Assembly: GCA_026225415.1 (NCBI GenBank)
Contig: JAMFSS010000009.1
Span: 62,001 to 126,000 of the forward strand
Direction: 5' to 3'
Length of the DNA: 64,000 nucleotides
From: Alphaproteobacteria bacterium
GTDB taxonomy: Bacteria > Pseudomonadota > Alphaproteobacteria > UBA9219
A program made the position numbers and the translations under genes. Shown in pieces: positions 26,578 to 35,685 of this stretch. The notes beneath the pieces were generated by a model. It did not search any database, was not told the origin of the DNA, and saw only the letters and a program-made list of their open reading frames with translations. How positions within the stretch are numbered: the first letter of the stretch is position 1; each line of letters begins with the position of its first letter.

Positions 26578-27288
26578 ATGACTGCTCGCATTCTGTTCGC
26601 CGTTCTTTTTGCCCTGTCTTTTGCCGCACCTGCTTTGGCGGAAGAAACCAAGCCAGACGATATCGTCGCGTTTGATCTTTCTGCCGAAGATTGGGTCACA
26701 ACCAAAACCGCGCATGTCACCGTCAATGTCGAAGCCGCCGTCAGCGCAACCAATGCCGGTTCAATGCGCGAGGATATGGCCAAGGCCGTGGGCGACGCCG
26801 CCAAAGGCGATTGGCGTTTAACCAATTTTACCCGCACGCAGGATTCCACCGGTTTGGAGCATTGGAGTGTTTCCTTTGACTCGCGCTTGCCGGAATCCGC
26901 GCTTAACAGCTTGCCCGATTCTTTGAAGAAGGCCAGCAAGGCGGGCATGCAAATGTCCGTGGGCGATATTGACTTCAGCCCGACTTTGGATGAAACCGAA
27001 GCCACCCGCGCCGGTTTACGCGCCCGTCTGGTGAAAAACGCCGTGGAACAGGTGGCAACCCTTAACACCAGCCTGCCCGGACGCAGTTACCGCATAGCCC
27101 AAATCGCTTTTGATAGCGCCGGCGCCATTGTCGAACCGCGCATCCTTAAACGGCCTATGATGATGTCCGCTATGGCTGTCTCTGCGCCTTCATCTGAAGG
27201 GGCAGGACAGGAACATGCCCAGAAAATGACGATGACCGCGCATGTTGTTTATGCGGCCATCGCCCCTACTGCGGCTCATAATCAATAA
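26578..27288 (+). CDS. Exported protein, possibly SIMPL (DUF541)-like
   Basis: A 236-residue product with a clear signal peptide (ARILFAVLFALSFAAPALA, cut before EETKP). The mature part resembles the SIMPL/DUF541 layout loosely: strand TAHVTVNVEAAV, a helix with an Ala-rich face, then VGDIDFSPTLDETEATRAGLRARLVKNAVEQVATLN and a strand YRIAQIAFD. This assignment is tentative. It lies 31 bp after the IcmO/DotL-like gene with a purine-rich leader (ACGGAGG), so the two may be co-transcribed and this protein may act in the periplasm beside that ATPase. No Cys residues. Confidence 0.55.
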   Translation: MTARILFAVLFALSFAAPALAEETKPDDIVAFDLSAEDWVTTKTAHVTVNVEAAVSATNAGSMREDMAKAVGDAAKGDWRLTNFTRTQDSTGLEHWSVSFDSRLPESALNSLPDSLKKASKAGMQMSVGDIDFSPTLDETEATRAGLRARLVKNAVEQVATLNTSLPGRSYRIAQIAFDSAGAIVEPRILKRPMMMSAMAVSAPSSEGAGQEHAQKMTMTAHVVYAAIAPTAAHNQ

Positions 27289-27349
27289 GGTTGCGACAAT
27301 TACGGGATAAATGCTATGTCGTCTGACCTATTTCATTACGGTTAGCCGC

Positions 27350-28267
27350 ATGTTCCTCAAGCCTATTCATATCATCCCCACCGACACCCATGTCGATTTC
27401 GTTGCCAAGCGCTGGTGGGCATTCAGCGTGACCATTCTTCTGGTCATCATCACGGTTATTTCCTTGTCCGTCCGGGGATTAAATCTGGGCATCGATTTTG
27501 AAGGCGGCATTCTGATCGAAGCCAAAGCCCAGCAGACCGTGGACACCGCCGCGTTGCGTGATGAACTTGCCACGCTTAATCTGGGTGAAGTCACCATACA
27601 GCAATTCGGCGCGCCGACCGATGTATTGATCCGCATCCAACGTCAGGCAGGCGACGAAGCCGCGCAGATGACCGCCATCCAATCGGTGCGCGATAAATTG
27701 GGAACAGATTACGAATATCGCCGCGTGGAAGTCGTGGGGCCGACGGTTGGCAAGGAACTTTTACATGCCGGTATTCTGGCGACGATTCTGGCAATGGTCG
27801 CGATTTCCGTTTATGTCGGAGTGCGTTTTGAATGGCAATTTGGTTTGGCCGCCCTTATCGCGACCTTCCACGATGTGTTGACCACCGTCGGCCTATATTC
27901 CGTTTTGCATCTGGATTTCAATCTGACCGCGGTGGCAGCGTTGCTGACGCTGGCAGGTTATTCGATCAATGACACGGTTGTGGTTTTCGACCGCATCCGC
28001 GAAACCATGCGCCGCCAGAAGGTGAATGATCTGCGCACCATCATCAACGCCTCTGTTAACCAAACCTTGTCGCGCACGACCATGACGGCAGGCGTTACCT
28101 TGCTGGCGTTGCTGCCTTTGGTTTTTATGGGCGGCCCTACTTTGATTAATTTCTCCGCCGCCCTGACATGGGGTATTTTTGTCGGCACTTATTCATCTAT
28201 CTATATGGCATCCGCCCTGCTGCTTTACATGCCATCCTTGCGCCGGATGGAAACACCTTCTAAATAA
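27350..28267 (+). CDS. secF: Protein translocase subunit SecF
   Basis: Proton-driven accessory subunit of the Sec translocon, works with SecD. The 305-residue protein has six predicted membrane segments, the periplasmic D1 signature GLNLGIDFEGGILIEA and the D4-D6 signatures LTLAGYSINDTVVVFDRIRE and NQTLSRTTMTAGVTLLALLPL. The start at ATG 27350 gives the normal N-terminus; an ATG at 27311 would add 13 residues. In most alphaproteobacteria secD precedes secF; here the upstream neighbours are an exported protein and an IcmO/DotL-like ATPase, so secD must be elsewhere. Confidence 0.96.
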   Translation: MFLKPIHIIPTDTHVDFVAKRWWAFSVTILLVIITVISLSVRGLNLGIDFEGGILIEAKAQQTVDTAALRDELATLNLGEVTIQQFGAPTDVLIRIQRQAGDEAAQMTAIQSVRDKLGTDYEYRRVEVVGPTVGKELLHAGILATILAMVAISVYVGVRFEWQFGLAALIATFHDVLTTVGLYSVLHLDFNLTAVAALLTLAGYSINDTVVVFDRIRETMRRQKVNDLRTIINASVNQTLSRTTMTAGVTLLALLPLVFMGGPTLINFSAALTWGIFVGTYSSIYMASALLLYMPSLRRMETPSK

Positions 28268-28286
28268 ACCAATCAAAGAGCTTATA

Positions 28287-28469
28287 ATGTCTACTTATGA
28301 TTATGACCCTCGCACCGGCGGCAATAGTTATACGCTAATCGCATCTGTTGGAGAAAAACTTGTTACACCTATTAAAGAACCAATGCCCAATAAACAGGCA
28401 GCCCGCAATAATCTTCGCGGTAAACATGAGCTGCATGCATCCACGCCGCGCCCTGAAAACTCTCTATAA
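28287..28469 (+). CDS. Small hypothetical protein, 60 residues
   Basis: Starts MSTYDYDPRTGGNSY at ATG 28287, with AAAGAG six bases upstream. Hydrophilic, basic, no membrane segment, no Cys, probably disordered toward the C-terminus (Pro/Arg/Asn-rich). It lies 19 bp after secF in the same direction. No family recognised; reality is supported only by the ribosome-binding site and position. Confidence 0.4.
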   Translation: MSTYDYDPRTGGNSYTLIASVGEKLVTPIKEPMPNKQAARNNLRGKHELHASTPRPENSL

Positions 28470-28615
28470 CCCTTTATGGGCAGGCCTGCTTTGCTGCGCT
28501 GCACAAACACGCGTGAAATAAAAAGCCGATTTGTTTCGAATCAGTCGCTTTAATTTTGATTTATTTTAAAAAAGCCATTAGCCATAGGCTCATAACAACT
28601 AACCAAGAGCCCCTT

Positions 28616-30091
28616 ATGTTTTTAGGTATCGATGTCGGCACATCCGGCGTCAAAGCCATTTTGACTGATGCACAATCCAATCTTGTGGATCAGCAAACGA
28701 TTCCTTTGGCAATTTCTCGCCCACACCCTTTATGGTCAGAACAAAATCCAGAAGATTGGTGGCAGGCTACCCAGGACGCCATCGACCAAATCAAAAAAAG
28801 ACAACCTGAGGCTATCGCCAAAGTGCTTGCGATCGGCCTGGCCGGACAGATGCATGGCGCCGTCATTCTTGATAAGAGCAATACCGTTATACGGCCTGCC
28901 ATTCTGTGGAATGACGGAAGGTGTGAGGAAGAATGCCGCATCCTGGAAACAGCCGTTCCTGATGCCCGACAAATCACCGGCAATATCGCGATGCCGGGAT
29001 TCACAGCACCCAAGCTTTTGTGGATCGCGCGGCACGAACCGGAAAATTTTTCCAAAATACACAAAGTCCTTCTCCCCAAAGATTATATCCGCTTCCGTTT
29101 TACCGGCTCTTTCTTCAGCGATATGTCGGATTCATCGGGAACCTTGTGGCTCGATGTTGCGCATCGCCGCTGGTCGGACAAAATGCTGGCGGCCTGCAAT
29201 CTGACGCAAGCGCAGATGCCGGAATTGCGCGAAGGCTCGGAACAAGCCGGTATCCTTACACCCGATCTGGCTCAACGCTGGGGCATGTCCGAAAAAGTTA
29301 TTTTTGCCGGTGGCGCGGGCGACAATGCGGCGGGTGCCGTGGGTATCGGTGCGCTTGGCGAAGGGCAGGCATTTATTTCTTTGGGCACATCGGGCGTTTA
29401 TTTCGCGGGCACAAACAAGTTCCGACCCCGCCCCGAACGGACAGTCCATGCTTTTTGCCACGCCATACCCAACACATGGCATCAGATGGGCGTTATCCTT
29501 AGCGCCGCCAGCTGTATAAAATCGGCTGCCAGCTTTCTGGGTGCCGAAAGCGATCAGGAATTGGCCAAGCTGGTTGATGAATCTAATTTGAATTTGAATA
29601 ATCCCGTTATCTTCCTGCCTTATATGTCCGGCGAGAGAACGCCCCATAACAATCCGTCGGCATCCGGCGTGTTTTTTGGCCTCACTCATGAAACAACCCG
29701 CGCCGATTTGGTGCAAAGCATTCTGGAAGGTGTCGCCTTTGCCTTTGCTGATTGCCAATCCGCTTTGGCGGAAGCCGGAACGGATGCCAATGATATTATG
29801 CTGATTGGCGGCGGCGCGCGGAACCCCGTTTGGGGAGCCCTTATCGCGGCGGCTTTGGATAAACGAATCCTCTATGTCGCCGACGGGGATCAAGGCCCTG
29901 CCTATGGCGCGGCAAAACTGGCACGAATGGCTGCAACCGGCGAGGATGTTAACCATGTGGCGGCATGTCCGAAAGTGCTTAAAACTGTTGTCCCGGACAT
30001 GAAACTAAAAACGTACTTGCACCCCAAACTAGAAAAATATAGAAACATTTACAACCAGTTATGCAGCATATATTCCAACACAGCACATTGA
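28616..30091 (+). CDS. xylB: Xylulokinase (FGGY family)
   Basis: Phosphorylates D-xylulose to xylulose 5-phosphate. The 491-residue protein starts MFLGIDVGTSGVKAILTD (phosphate-1 loop), has HPLWSEQNPEDWW, IGLAGQMHGAVIL, RPAILWNDGRC, the ADP-binding FAGGAGDNAAGAVG and FISLGTSGVYFA, and the second ATP loop LIGGGARNPVWGALIAAAL. These match the xylulokinase branch rather than glycerol or gluconate kinases (MHG and WND motifs). The in-frame ATG at 28556 is not favoured. No xylose isomerase or transporter lies nearby; a HAD phosphatase and galE follow. Confidence 0.92.
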   Translation: MFLGIDVGTSGVKAILTDAQSNLVDQQTIPLAISRPHPLWSEQNPEDWWQATQDAIDQIKKRQPEAIAKVLAIGLAGQMHGAVILDKSNTVIRPAILWNDGRCEEECRILETAVPDARQITGNIAMPGFTAPKLLWIARHEPENFSKIHKVLLPKDYIRFRFTGSFFSDMSDSSGTLWLDVAHRRWSDKMLAACNLTQAQMPELREGSEQAGILTPDLAQRWGMSEKVIFAGGAGDNAAGAVGIGALGEGQAFISLGTSGVYFAGTNKFRPRPERTVHAFCHAIPNTWHQMGVILSAASCIKSAASFLGAESDQELAKLVDESNLNLNNPVIFLPYMSGERTPHNNPSASGVFFGLTHETTRADLVQSILEGVAFAFADCQSALAEAGTDANDIMLIGGGARNPVWGALIAAALDKRILYVADGDQGPAYGAAKLARMAATGEDVNHVAACPKVLKTVVPDMKLKTYLHPKLEKYRNIYNQLCSIYSNTAH

Positions 30092-30108
30092 TAGGAATGG
30101 AGCACTAG

Positions 30109-31140
30109 ATGTCACAAATACTGCACTCAAAGTTAAATGGTGTCCTTCCTTGCACTATACTCGGCATGTTTGATTTCGATCTCACGCTTGTCTCCAAAGA
30201 CGACCCAAAAAATCCCGATCATTCCCCTATTAAGCGACATCATTATACGGATTTACGCGATTTCAGCGATCGTGTTGGCCGCACAGTCATCTTGACGGCG
30301 CGTGGCGAAAAAAGCGTTCTCAATTATTTCGGCGAGCATGTAGCAGATTGCGGTCGCATGCCAAAAGTTACACTGGCTTCGAATTCCGGCCATTTATGGC
30401 ACAAGCTCGACCGTCCGAACCCCGGCGAACATAACATCATTAATATTCCTGGTTATAGCCGCACACAATTGCTGACCCTGACCGCCGAAATACATCATCT
30501 GGTCACGCAGATGAAAAGCGAATTCCCCAGCCTCATCACCGCCGCCGATCAGCGCGAATTATGCGGCGCATGGGTTGCGCTTATCCCGGGCTCGCAACAA
30601 AGCGATATTTTTACGGCCTTCTTAAACCGCGCCGAAGAATTGAAAGCCGCATTGCCGAAAGAAATTGGCGACAACATTCATTTTTCCAAAAAATATTGGG
30701 ATAATGAATGCGACGATAACGGCAATCAGGTCACTAAGGGTTATACCGACCTTATTCCCGTCGGCATGGATAAAGGCTTTACCTCGCGCAAGCTTTATGA
30801 ACATTACGCCGCGCAAATTGACGGCGATCCTTTCTTGATCCTTGCCGGCGATTCCAGCCCCGACTATAAAATGATGACATCATTGGCCGATATCGTGCCG
30901 GAAAACCGCCGCCTGTTCATTAGCGTCGGCGAAGGCCTCTGCGGCCTCGATAAAATTTACGCCGATACGCGTGACGGCAAAGGCTTGCTCGATATCGTAC
31001 TTAAGGGCGACGCTAGCCGCGCGGTTAGCGCACAAGCGGACTCCGTTAATCAGATGCATGATTTTCTGACGATGGCCGGTGTCCAAGCGACTCCTGCCCT
31101 GCGCCACATGCCGCAGCAACGCGGTTTGCGTCACGGCTAA
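30109..31140 (+). CDS. HAD-superfamily (IIB-like) phosphatase
   Basis: Predicted phosphohydrolase of 343 residues. Motif I MFDFDLTLVS has both catalytic Asp (22 and 24), motif II is VILTARGE, Lys of motif III is in GMDKGFTSRKLYEHY, and motif IV is LAGDSSPDYKMM. The large insertion between motifs II and III (about residues 80-235) is a C2-type cap, as in trehalose- or sucrose-phosphate phosphatases, so a sugar-phosphate substrate is plausible. It starts 17 bp after xylB and is followed by galE, which agrees with sugar metabolism. Start ATG 30109; the stop is at 31138-31140. Confidence 0.75.
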   Translation: MSQILHSKLNGVLPCTILGMFDFDLTLVSKDDPKNPDHSPIKRHHYTDLRDFSDRVGRTVILTARGEKSVLNYFGEHVADCGRMPKVTLASNSGHLWHKLDRPNPGEHNIINIPGYSRTQLLTLTAEIHHLVTQMKSEFPSLITAADQRELCGAWVALIPGSQQSDIFTAFLNRAEELKAALPKEIGDNIHFSKKYWDNECDDNGNQVTKGYTDLIPVGMDKGFTSRKLYEHYAAQIDGDPFLILAGDSSPDYKMMTSLADIVPENRRLFISVGEGLCGLDKIYADTRDGKGLLDIVLKGDASRAVSAQADSVNQMHDFLTMAGVQATPALRHMPQQRGLRHG

Positions 31141-31199
31141 GCTGCTTTCACGTTCACCTGATATTGCATTAATTTTTGCGCCAGTGCATAACTAATGCC

Positions 31200-32246
31200 A
31201 TGCCCTCCTCCATTATCATATCCGGCGGCGCCGGTTATATCGGCAGCCATGCAGCCTATGCCTTGCAGGCGTCGGGCTATCTGCCTGTCATTATCGACAA
31301 TCTTGCCACCGGTAATGAATGGGCGACGAGTTTTGGCGTTTTTGAACGAGGCGATATCGGCGATGCCGATTTCGTCCGCGCGGTTTGCGAAAAACATCAG
31401 CCCATCGCCGCGATGCATTTCGCCGCCTTTATCGAAGTGGGCGAGTCTGTCCACAACCCGGCCAAATATTTTGACAATAACCGTGACAAGGCTTCGCGTT
31501 TTTTCAAAACGCTGAATAATTGCGACGTTAAGAAAGTGGTGTTTTCCAGCACCGCCGCCGTGTATGGCGAGGCCGCCGAAGTCGGCGCGATTTCCGAATT
31601 TTTCCCGACCAAGCCCATCAATCCTTATGGCCAATCCAAACTGGAAGCCGAAGCGTTTTTGCGCATGCTGGATTCCAACGGCATGCGGTCGGTGACGTTG
31701 CGTTATTTTAATGTTGCCGGTGCCGCGCCCGCCAATGCCCAAATTGGCGAAGCGCATATCCCCGAAACGCATCTTATCCCGCGGCTGGTTTTGCCATTGA
31801 TCGGCACGCCGCCGGATATTCTGGATGCGCTGGGCTTAAAAAATGGCTTTACCATTTATGGTGATGATTATCCGACACCGGATGGCACCGCTGTGCGCGA
31901 TTATATTCATGTGATGGATCTGGTTGATGCGCATATCCGCGCGTTGGATTATTTGTTGCATGACGGAGAAACGGATATTTTCAATTTGGGCAGCGGCAAA
32001 GGTTTTTCGGTCAACGAGATTATCGACGCAACGCGGATTGTGTTGGAACGCCCCGGCTTTGCACCCGGACGCGCGGCGCGGCGCGAAGGCGACCCGGCAA
32101 CCCTGATCGCCAGCAACCGCAAAGCGGCCAAGATTTTGGGGTGGAAACCCGCGCGAACATTGCATGATATTATCGATGATGCGGCCGCATGGCACAAATC
32201 ACCGCATTATACCGCCGCCATACGGGCAAAGCTTGGAAAAGCCTGA
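31200..32246 (+). CDS. galE: UDP-glucose 4-epimerase
   Basis: NAD-dependent SDR enzyme interconverting UDP-glucose and UDP-galactose for surface polysaccharide synthesis. The 348-residue protein has the Rossmann motif SGGAGYIGSHAAYAL, HFAAFIEVGESV, VFSSTAAVYGE with the catalytic Ser/Thr, Tyr-x-x-x-Lys in PYGQSKLEAE, and RYFNVAGA and TPDGTAVRDYIHVMDL, which are specific to GalE. Start ATG 31200; a TTG further up is in frame but has no support. Confidence 0.95.
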   Translation: MPSSIIISGGAGYIGSHAAYALQASGYLPVIIDNLATGNEWATSFGVFERGDIGDADFVRAVCEKHQPIAAMHFAAFIEVGESVHNPAKYFDNNRDKASRFFKTLNNCDVKKVVFSSTAAVYGEAAEVGAISEFFPTKPINPYGQSKLEAEAFLRMLDSNGMRSVTLRYFNVAGAAPANAQIGEAHIPETHLIPRLVLPLIGTPPDILDALGLKNGFTIYGDDYPTPDGTAVRDYIHVMDLVDAHIRALDYLLHDGETDIFNLGSGKGFSVNEIIDATRIVLERPGFAPGRAARREGDPATLIASNRKAAKILGWKPARTLHDIIDDAAAWHKSPHYTAAIRAKLGKA

Positions 32247-32267
32247 GCCACATCTTATAATGCGCCC

Positions 32268-32618
32268 ATGAAACAGCCCCTGCCCATTTATGCCGCAGCC
32301 GACCGTGATGCGGATACCCTATCACCGCATAGCAATGTCGCGGTTAAAACGCGCCCCGCCACCAAAAAACCGGCGATGTATAAAGTATATCTGTTGAACG
32401 ATGATTACACGCCGATGGAATTTGTCGTGCTGGTTCTGGAAACTTTTTTTAACAAAACCAACGAAGATGCGACCCGCATTATGCTTGAGGTTCACCAAAG
32501 CGGTTTAGGGCTGTGCGGTATTTTTACCTTTGAAGTTGCGGAAACCAAGGTTGCGCAGGTGCAGGCCGCGGCGCGTCAGGCGCAGCATCCGTTGCAATGC
32601 ACGATGGAGAAGGAATAA
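32268..32618 (+). CDS. clpS: ATP-dependent Clp protease adaptor ClpS
   Basis: N-recognin that delivers N-degron substrates to ClpAP. At 116 residues it has an unstructured head (1-37) and the core [43 protein letters not shown], with the NDD binding-pocket residues intact. clpA, its usual neighbour, is not present here. Start ATG 32268, 21 bp after galE. Confidence 0.96.
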   Translation: MKQPLPIYAAADRDADTLSPHSNVAVKTRPATKKPAMYKVYLLNDDYTPMEFVVLVLETFFNKTNEDATRIMLEVHQSGLGLCGIFTFEVAETKVAQVQAAARQAQHPLQCTMEKE

Positions 32619-33085
32619 CCTTTGGTTTGATGTTTGGTCTTTATTTCATTGGGTTGTTTCCTTTCTCATTATTTATTTCCTTTGTCCTTCGTTTTCCTTG
32701 GCAAAAAGAGATGCTCCCATGGGTTCCCCACCCGCAAAGGCGGGGACGTACAACATCCGGATCGATCGACACCGTCACCCTGCTTCCGGACGCAGGAAAG
32801 GACCGTTACCTCGACCCGTCACCTCTCCTTGATACTCTGTATCCGGAGGGTAAGGGATATATCCTATATTAGATGTGGGAAAAATACAAGATTTATTTTT
32901 AAAGAAAACAAGAATTAATTTCTTCAAAACTTTGGGATGTCCTCACCTGCAAAAACTGAGGCTTACGCCTCAAGAGCGTAAGCCTTAGTTTTTGCTTCCG
33001 CGGAGCTGTAACTGCCGTTTTTCCGGCAAGTTGAGTTCCACGCCCAGAGGGAGAGGAAATTCTTTCGTGTGGCAAGTAGAGGTTC
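32619..33085. other. 467-bp non-coding stretch between clpS and sdhAF4
   Basis: Open frames here are short, low in quality and overlap the clpS end. The first part is T-rich; a middle part contains CCCGC-aaag-GCGGG (near 32740) and two TCCGGA palindromes about 30 bp apart. The latter part carries the strong hairpin at 32949-32995. I see no RNA gene or mobile element remnant that I could name. Confidence 0.5.
32949..32995. terminator. Bidirectional hairpin terminator
   Basis: Two 20-nt arms (32949-32968 and 32976-32995), identical except for one G-T pair, with a 7-nt loop. One arm begins GCAAAAACT and the other ends AGTTTTTGC, so each strand's transcript ends in a U-run. It lies between convergent clpS and sdhAF4. 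Confidence 0.7.
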
Positions 33086-33235
33086 TTAAAAATCGCTGAC
33101 CCGGCCATTCTTTTCCCAATCGCCATAACGCGTGGGTTCGGGGCCTTTGGCGCCGCCAAATTCTTCGGCTTTGGCCGCAGGCGTTAGGTTCTTAACTTTT
33201 ACAGGTTCTTTTTGTTCAATTTTTTCGTTTTCCAT
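33086..33235 (-). CDS. Succinate dehydrogenase assembly factor 4 homologue (DUF1674)
   Basis: A 49-residue gene. The C-terminal half, [20 protein letters not shown] followed by SDF, is the hallmark of DUF1674/SDHAF4 proteins, which in mitochondria bind the flavinylated SdhA subunit and promote succinate dehydrogenase assembly. The N-terminal half is Lys/Glu-rich. Start ATG at 33235 follows AAGAGAT on the minus strand; stop at 33086-33088. The gene is monocistronic, divergent from rpe, and not beside sdh genes. Confidence 0.88.
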   Translation of the reverse strand: MENEKIEQKEPVKVKNLTPAAKAEEFGGAKGPEPTRYGDWEKNGRVSDF

Positions 33236-33317
33236 ATCTCTTTTTTAACCCCTTATTTATAACCTGCCAATAGTTTGTTACTATCGCCTGTCCGCATTGA
33301 CCAGCCTCGGTTTTTCC

Positions 33318-33968
33318 ATGATCCGCATCGCGCCATCCATTCTCTCCGCCGATTTTGCCAAATTGGGCGAGGAAATCCGTGATATCGATGCCGCAGGCGC
33401 GGATTACATCCATATCGATGTTATGGACGGGCATTTTGTGCCGAACCTGACCATTGGCCCCGCCGTGGTCAAAGCCTTGCGCCCCCATAGCAAGAAAATT
33501 TTCGATACGCATTTGATGATATCGCCAGTCGACACTTTTATCCGCGATTTTGCCGAAGCGGGGTCCGATATCATTACCGTCCATCCCGAAGCGGGCGCGC
33601 ATTTGCACCGGACGTTACAGCTGATTAAATCATGTGGCAAAAAGGCGGGCGTTGCGTTGAATCCCGCCACGCCGTTATCGGCCATCGAAAATGTCATGGG
33701 CGAAGTGGATTTGATTTTGGTAATGAGCGTTAATCCGGGTTTTGGCGGACAGGCTTTTATTACCTCGCAGCTTGATAAAATTCGCGCCCTGCGCAAACAG
33801 ATTGACGCGATGGGCAAACAGATCGATCTGGAAGTTGATGGCGGCATTGATGCCACAACAGCGAAACAGGTTATTGCTGCGGGTGCCACTGTTTTGGTGG
33901 CGGGCACCGCAAGCTTTAAGGGTGGTTGTGCCAATTACGCGGCGAATATAGCGGCGCTTCGCAGTTAA
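33318..33968 (+). CDS. rpe: Ribulose-phosphate 3-epimerase
   Basis: Pentose-phosphate pathway enzyme interconverting ribulose 5-phosphate and xylulose 5-phosphate. The 216-residue TIM barrel has [55 protein letters not shown] and EVDGGID with metal ligands His and Asp in place. Start ATG 33318. The heparinase-like gene begins 11 bp later, an order common in alphaproteobacteria, where purH then follows; here purH is missing. Confidence 0.97.
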   Translation: MIRIAPSILSADFAKLGEEIRDIDAAGADYIHIDVMDGHFVPNLTIGPAVVKALRPHSKKIFDTHLMISPVDTFIRDFAEAGSDIITVHPEAGAHLHRTLQLIKSCGKKAGVALNPATPLSAIENVMGEVDLILVMSVNPGFGGQAFITSQLDKIRALRKQIDAMGKQIDLEVDGGIDATTAKQVIAAGATVLVAGTASFKGGCANYAANIAALRS

Positions 33969-33979
33969 CAAGGGGTTGC

Positions 33980-35578
33980 ATGACGCAGGCAACCAAATTA
34001 ATCGGAAAAGTACGGCGCAGCGTGCAGAGCGTCGCCTATGGCAATCCGCTATATCAAAAGATTCTGGCATCCGGTGAAACACCGACGCGCTTGCATTTCA
34101 CGCCTTCCGACCCGTGGCCGGGCGATGCCAATGCCGGACAGGCTTTGATGTCGAGCCAGCAATCGATGTTCGAGCGTTCGGAAAGTACAGCCCTGCGCCA
34201 TGCCGCAACCGCCTTGCGCAATTTGCGCGCCGTTGGCACCGATGCCGCGCGTGTCACCAGCCTGCGTCTTATCGGCAATTGGTTGCATCAATTTGATGGC
34301 TGGCACGAAACGGAATGGCTGGCGGGGCATTTGGGTTCGCGCATCGCGGCATGGATTGGGTTTTACGATTTTTACGCCAGCGCAGCACCGCCCGATTTCA
34401 CACCGGCGCTGGCCGCCAGCCTGCACCGGCAATGGAAACATTTGTTGCGCACCATATCGCCAAATTTAAAAGGCGTGGAGGCGGTACAAGCAGCGCGCGG
34501 ATTGATTTATGGCGGTTTGAATTTTCCCGATGGCGACAAGGCGTTGGGGTTGGCATGCGATTTGTTGCAACGGCAAATGGCGGCGGAAATTTTGCCGGAT
34601 GGCGGACATATATCGCGCAATCCTGCGACGCAATTGCATATCCTGCGGCATCTAGTGGATATCCGTAATATCTTCAATCTGGCCGATATACGTTTGCCGG
34701 AATCGATTGGGGTGGGTTTGGGCGCAATGATACCGGCGTTGAAATTTTTCCGGCATGGCGACGGCGCCTTATCGTTGTTCCATGGTGCGGTGGAAGAAAC
34801 GCCTTTGTTGATTGATGCGGTGTTGACGCAAGCCACGATGCGTGGGCGCGTTCTGCGCCGCCTGCCTGAAACGGGGTATGAGCGCATGATGGCTGGCCGC
34901 AGCCTGTTGATGGTGGATGCCGCATCGCCGCCGCCGCGCGCCTTTGGCGATCAGGGTCATGCAGGGTTACTAAGTTTTGAATTCAGCCATGGCCGCGAAA
35001 GGATTATCGTGAATTGCGGCGCGGTGCCGATGGGATCGGCGCAATGGCGCACCGCCTGTGCCGCGACCGCCGCCCATTCAAGCCTTACCGTTGCCGATAC
35101 CAATGCGTGCGACATTGGTGATGAAGGTGGCATTGCGGGCACTGTGCAAACTTCCGCGCAGCGTTTCGAAGAAGGTGGCGCGCATGGTTTGGAAATGGCG
35201 CATGACGGTTATCGCGGGCAGTTTGGTCTGGTACATAACCGCATCCTGCGTTTATCAGGTGACGGCGAAACATTGATGGGGCGGGATGTTTTACACAATG
35301 AAGGCGGCCATAAAACCCCGCAGGAATTTACGCTGCGCTGGCATTTGCACCCCACCGTTCAGGTGTCCCTGTCGCATGGCGGGCAAACGGCGTTATTGCG
35401 CACCGCTTCGGGTGGGGGTTGGCGGTTGCGGGTTGAAAATGGCGCATTGGCGATGGAGTCGAGCATTTATTGCGGCGGCATCGCTCCGCGCCGCACGATG
35501 CAGATTAAATGCACCGGTATGACCGATAGCGGTCATACCGCCGTGACATGGAGTTTAACGCGGGAACGCAAAGCTTAA
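33980..35578 (+). CDS. Heparinase II/III-like protein
   Basis: A 532-residue protein of the alphaproteobacterial heparinase II/III group, which lies downstream of rpe in many genomes. Visible family features: LRNLRAVGTDAARVTSLRLIGNWL, WLAGHLGSRIAAWIGFYDFYA, LPDGGHISRNPATQLHILRHLVDIR (conserved His and Arg), SLFHGAVEET, ETGYERMMAGRSLLMVDAASPPP, and the beta-rich C-terminal HSSLTVADTNACDI. The actual substrate is unknown; a role in handling surface polysaccharide is usually supposed. No signal peptide is visible. Start ATG 33980 with AAGGGG before it. Confidence 0.85.
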   Translation: MTQATKLIGKVRRSVQSVAYGNPLYQKILASGETPTRLHFTPSDPWPGDANAGQALMSSQQSMFERSESTALRHAATALRNLRAVGTDAARVTSLRLIGNWLHQFDGWHETEWLAGHLGSRIAAWIGFYDFYASAAPPDFTPALAASLHRQWKHLLRTISPNLKGVEAVQAARGLIYGGLNFPDGDKALGLACDLLQRQMAAEILPDGGHISRNPATQLHILRHLVDIRNIFNLADIRLPESIGVGLGAMIPALKFFRHGDGALSLFHGAVEETPLLIDAVLTQATMRGRVLRRLPETGYERMMAGRSLLMVDAASPPPRAFGDQGHAGLLSFEFSHGRERIIVNCGAVPMGSAQWRTACAATAAHSSLTVADTNACDIGDEGGIAGTVQTSAQRFEEGGAHGLEMAHDGYRGQFGLVHNRILRLSGDGETLMGRDVLHNEGGHKTPQEFTLRWHLHPTVQVSLSHGGQTALLRTASGGGWRLRVENGALAMESSIYCGGIAPRRTMQIKCTGMTDSGHTAVTWSLTRERKA

Positions 35579-35669
35579 GCTTGGCACTAACTGCCGCCCT
35601 CGGGGGTAAAAAGGGGTCAAACATTCCCAGCGATTCACTTCAATACATTGATTCATAAGATATTTTATT

Positions 35670-35685
35670 TGGCACGACTCGTGCA
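35670..35685 (+). promoter_or_regulatory. Sigma-54 (RpoN) promoter of the flgFGAH operon
   Basis: TGGCACG-ACTC-GTGCA matches the consensus TGGCACG-N4-TTGCA at every fixed position but one, with the invariant GG and GC in exact -24/-12 spacing. The predicted transcript start near 35697 is about 40 bp before flgF. Sigma-54 control of rod/hook genes is known in Caulobacter and other alphaproteobacteria. Confidence 0.8.

Noticed and set aside
29132-29956. A 274-codon minus-strand open frame
   Set aside because: Lies inside xylB on the opposite strand; no independent support.
32597-32872. Short frame after clpS with a hydrophobic start
   Set aside because: Overlaps the clpS end, has no ribosome site and low-quality composition.
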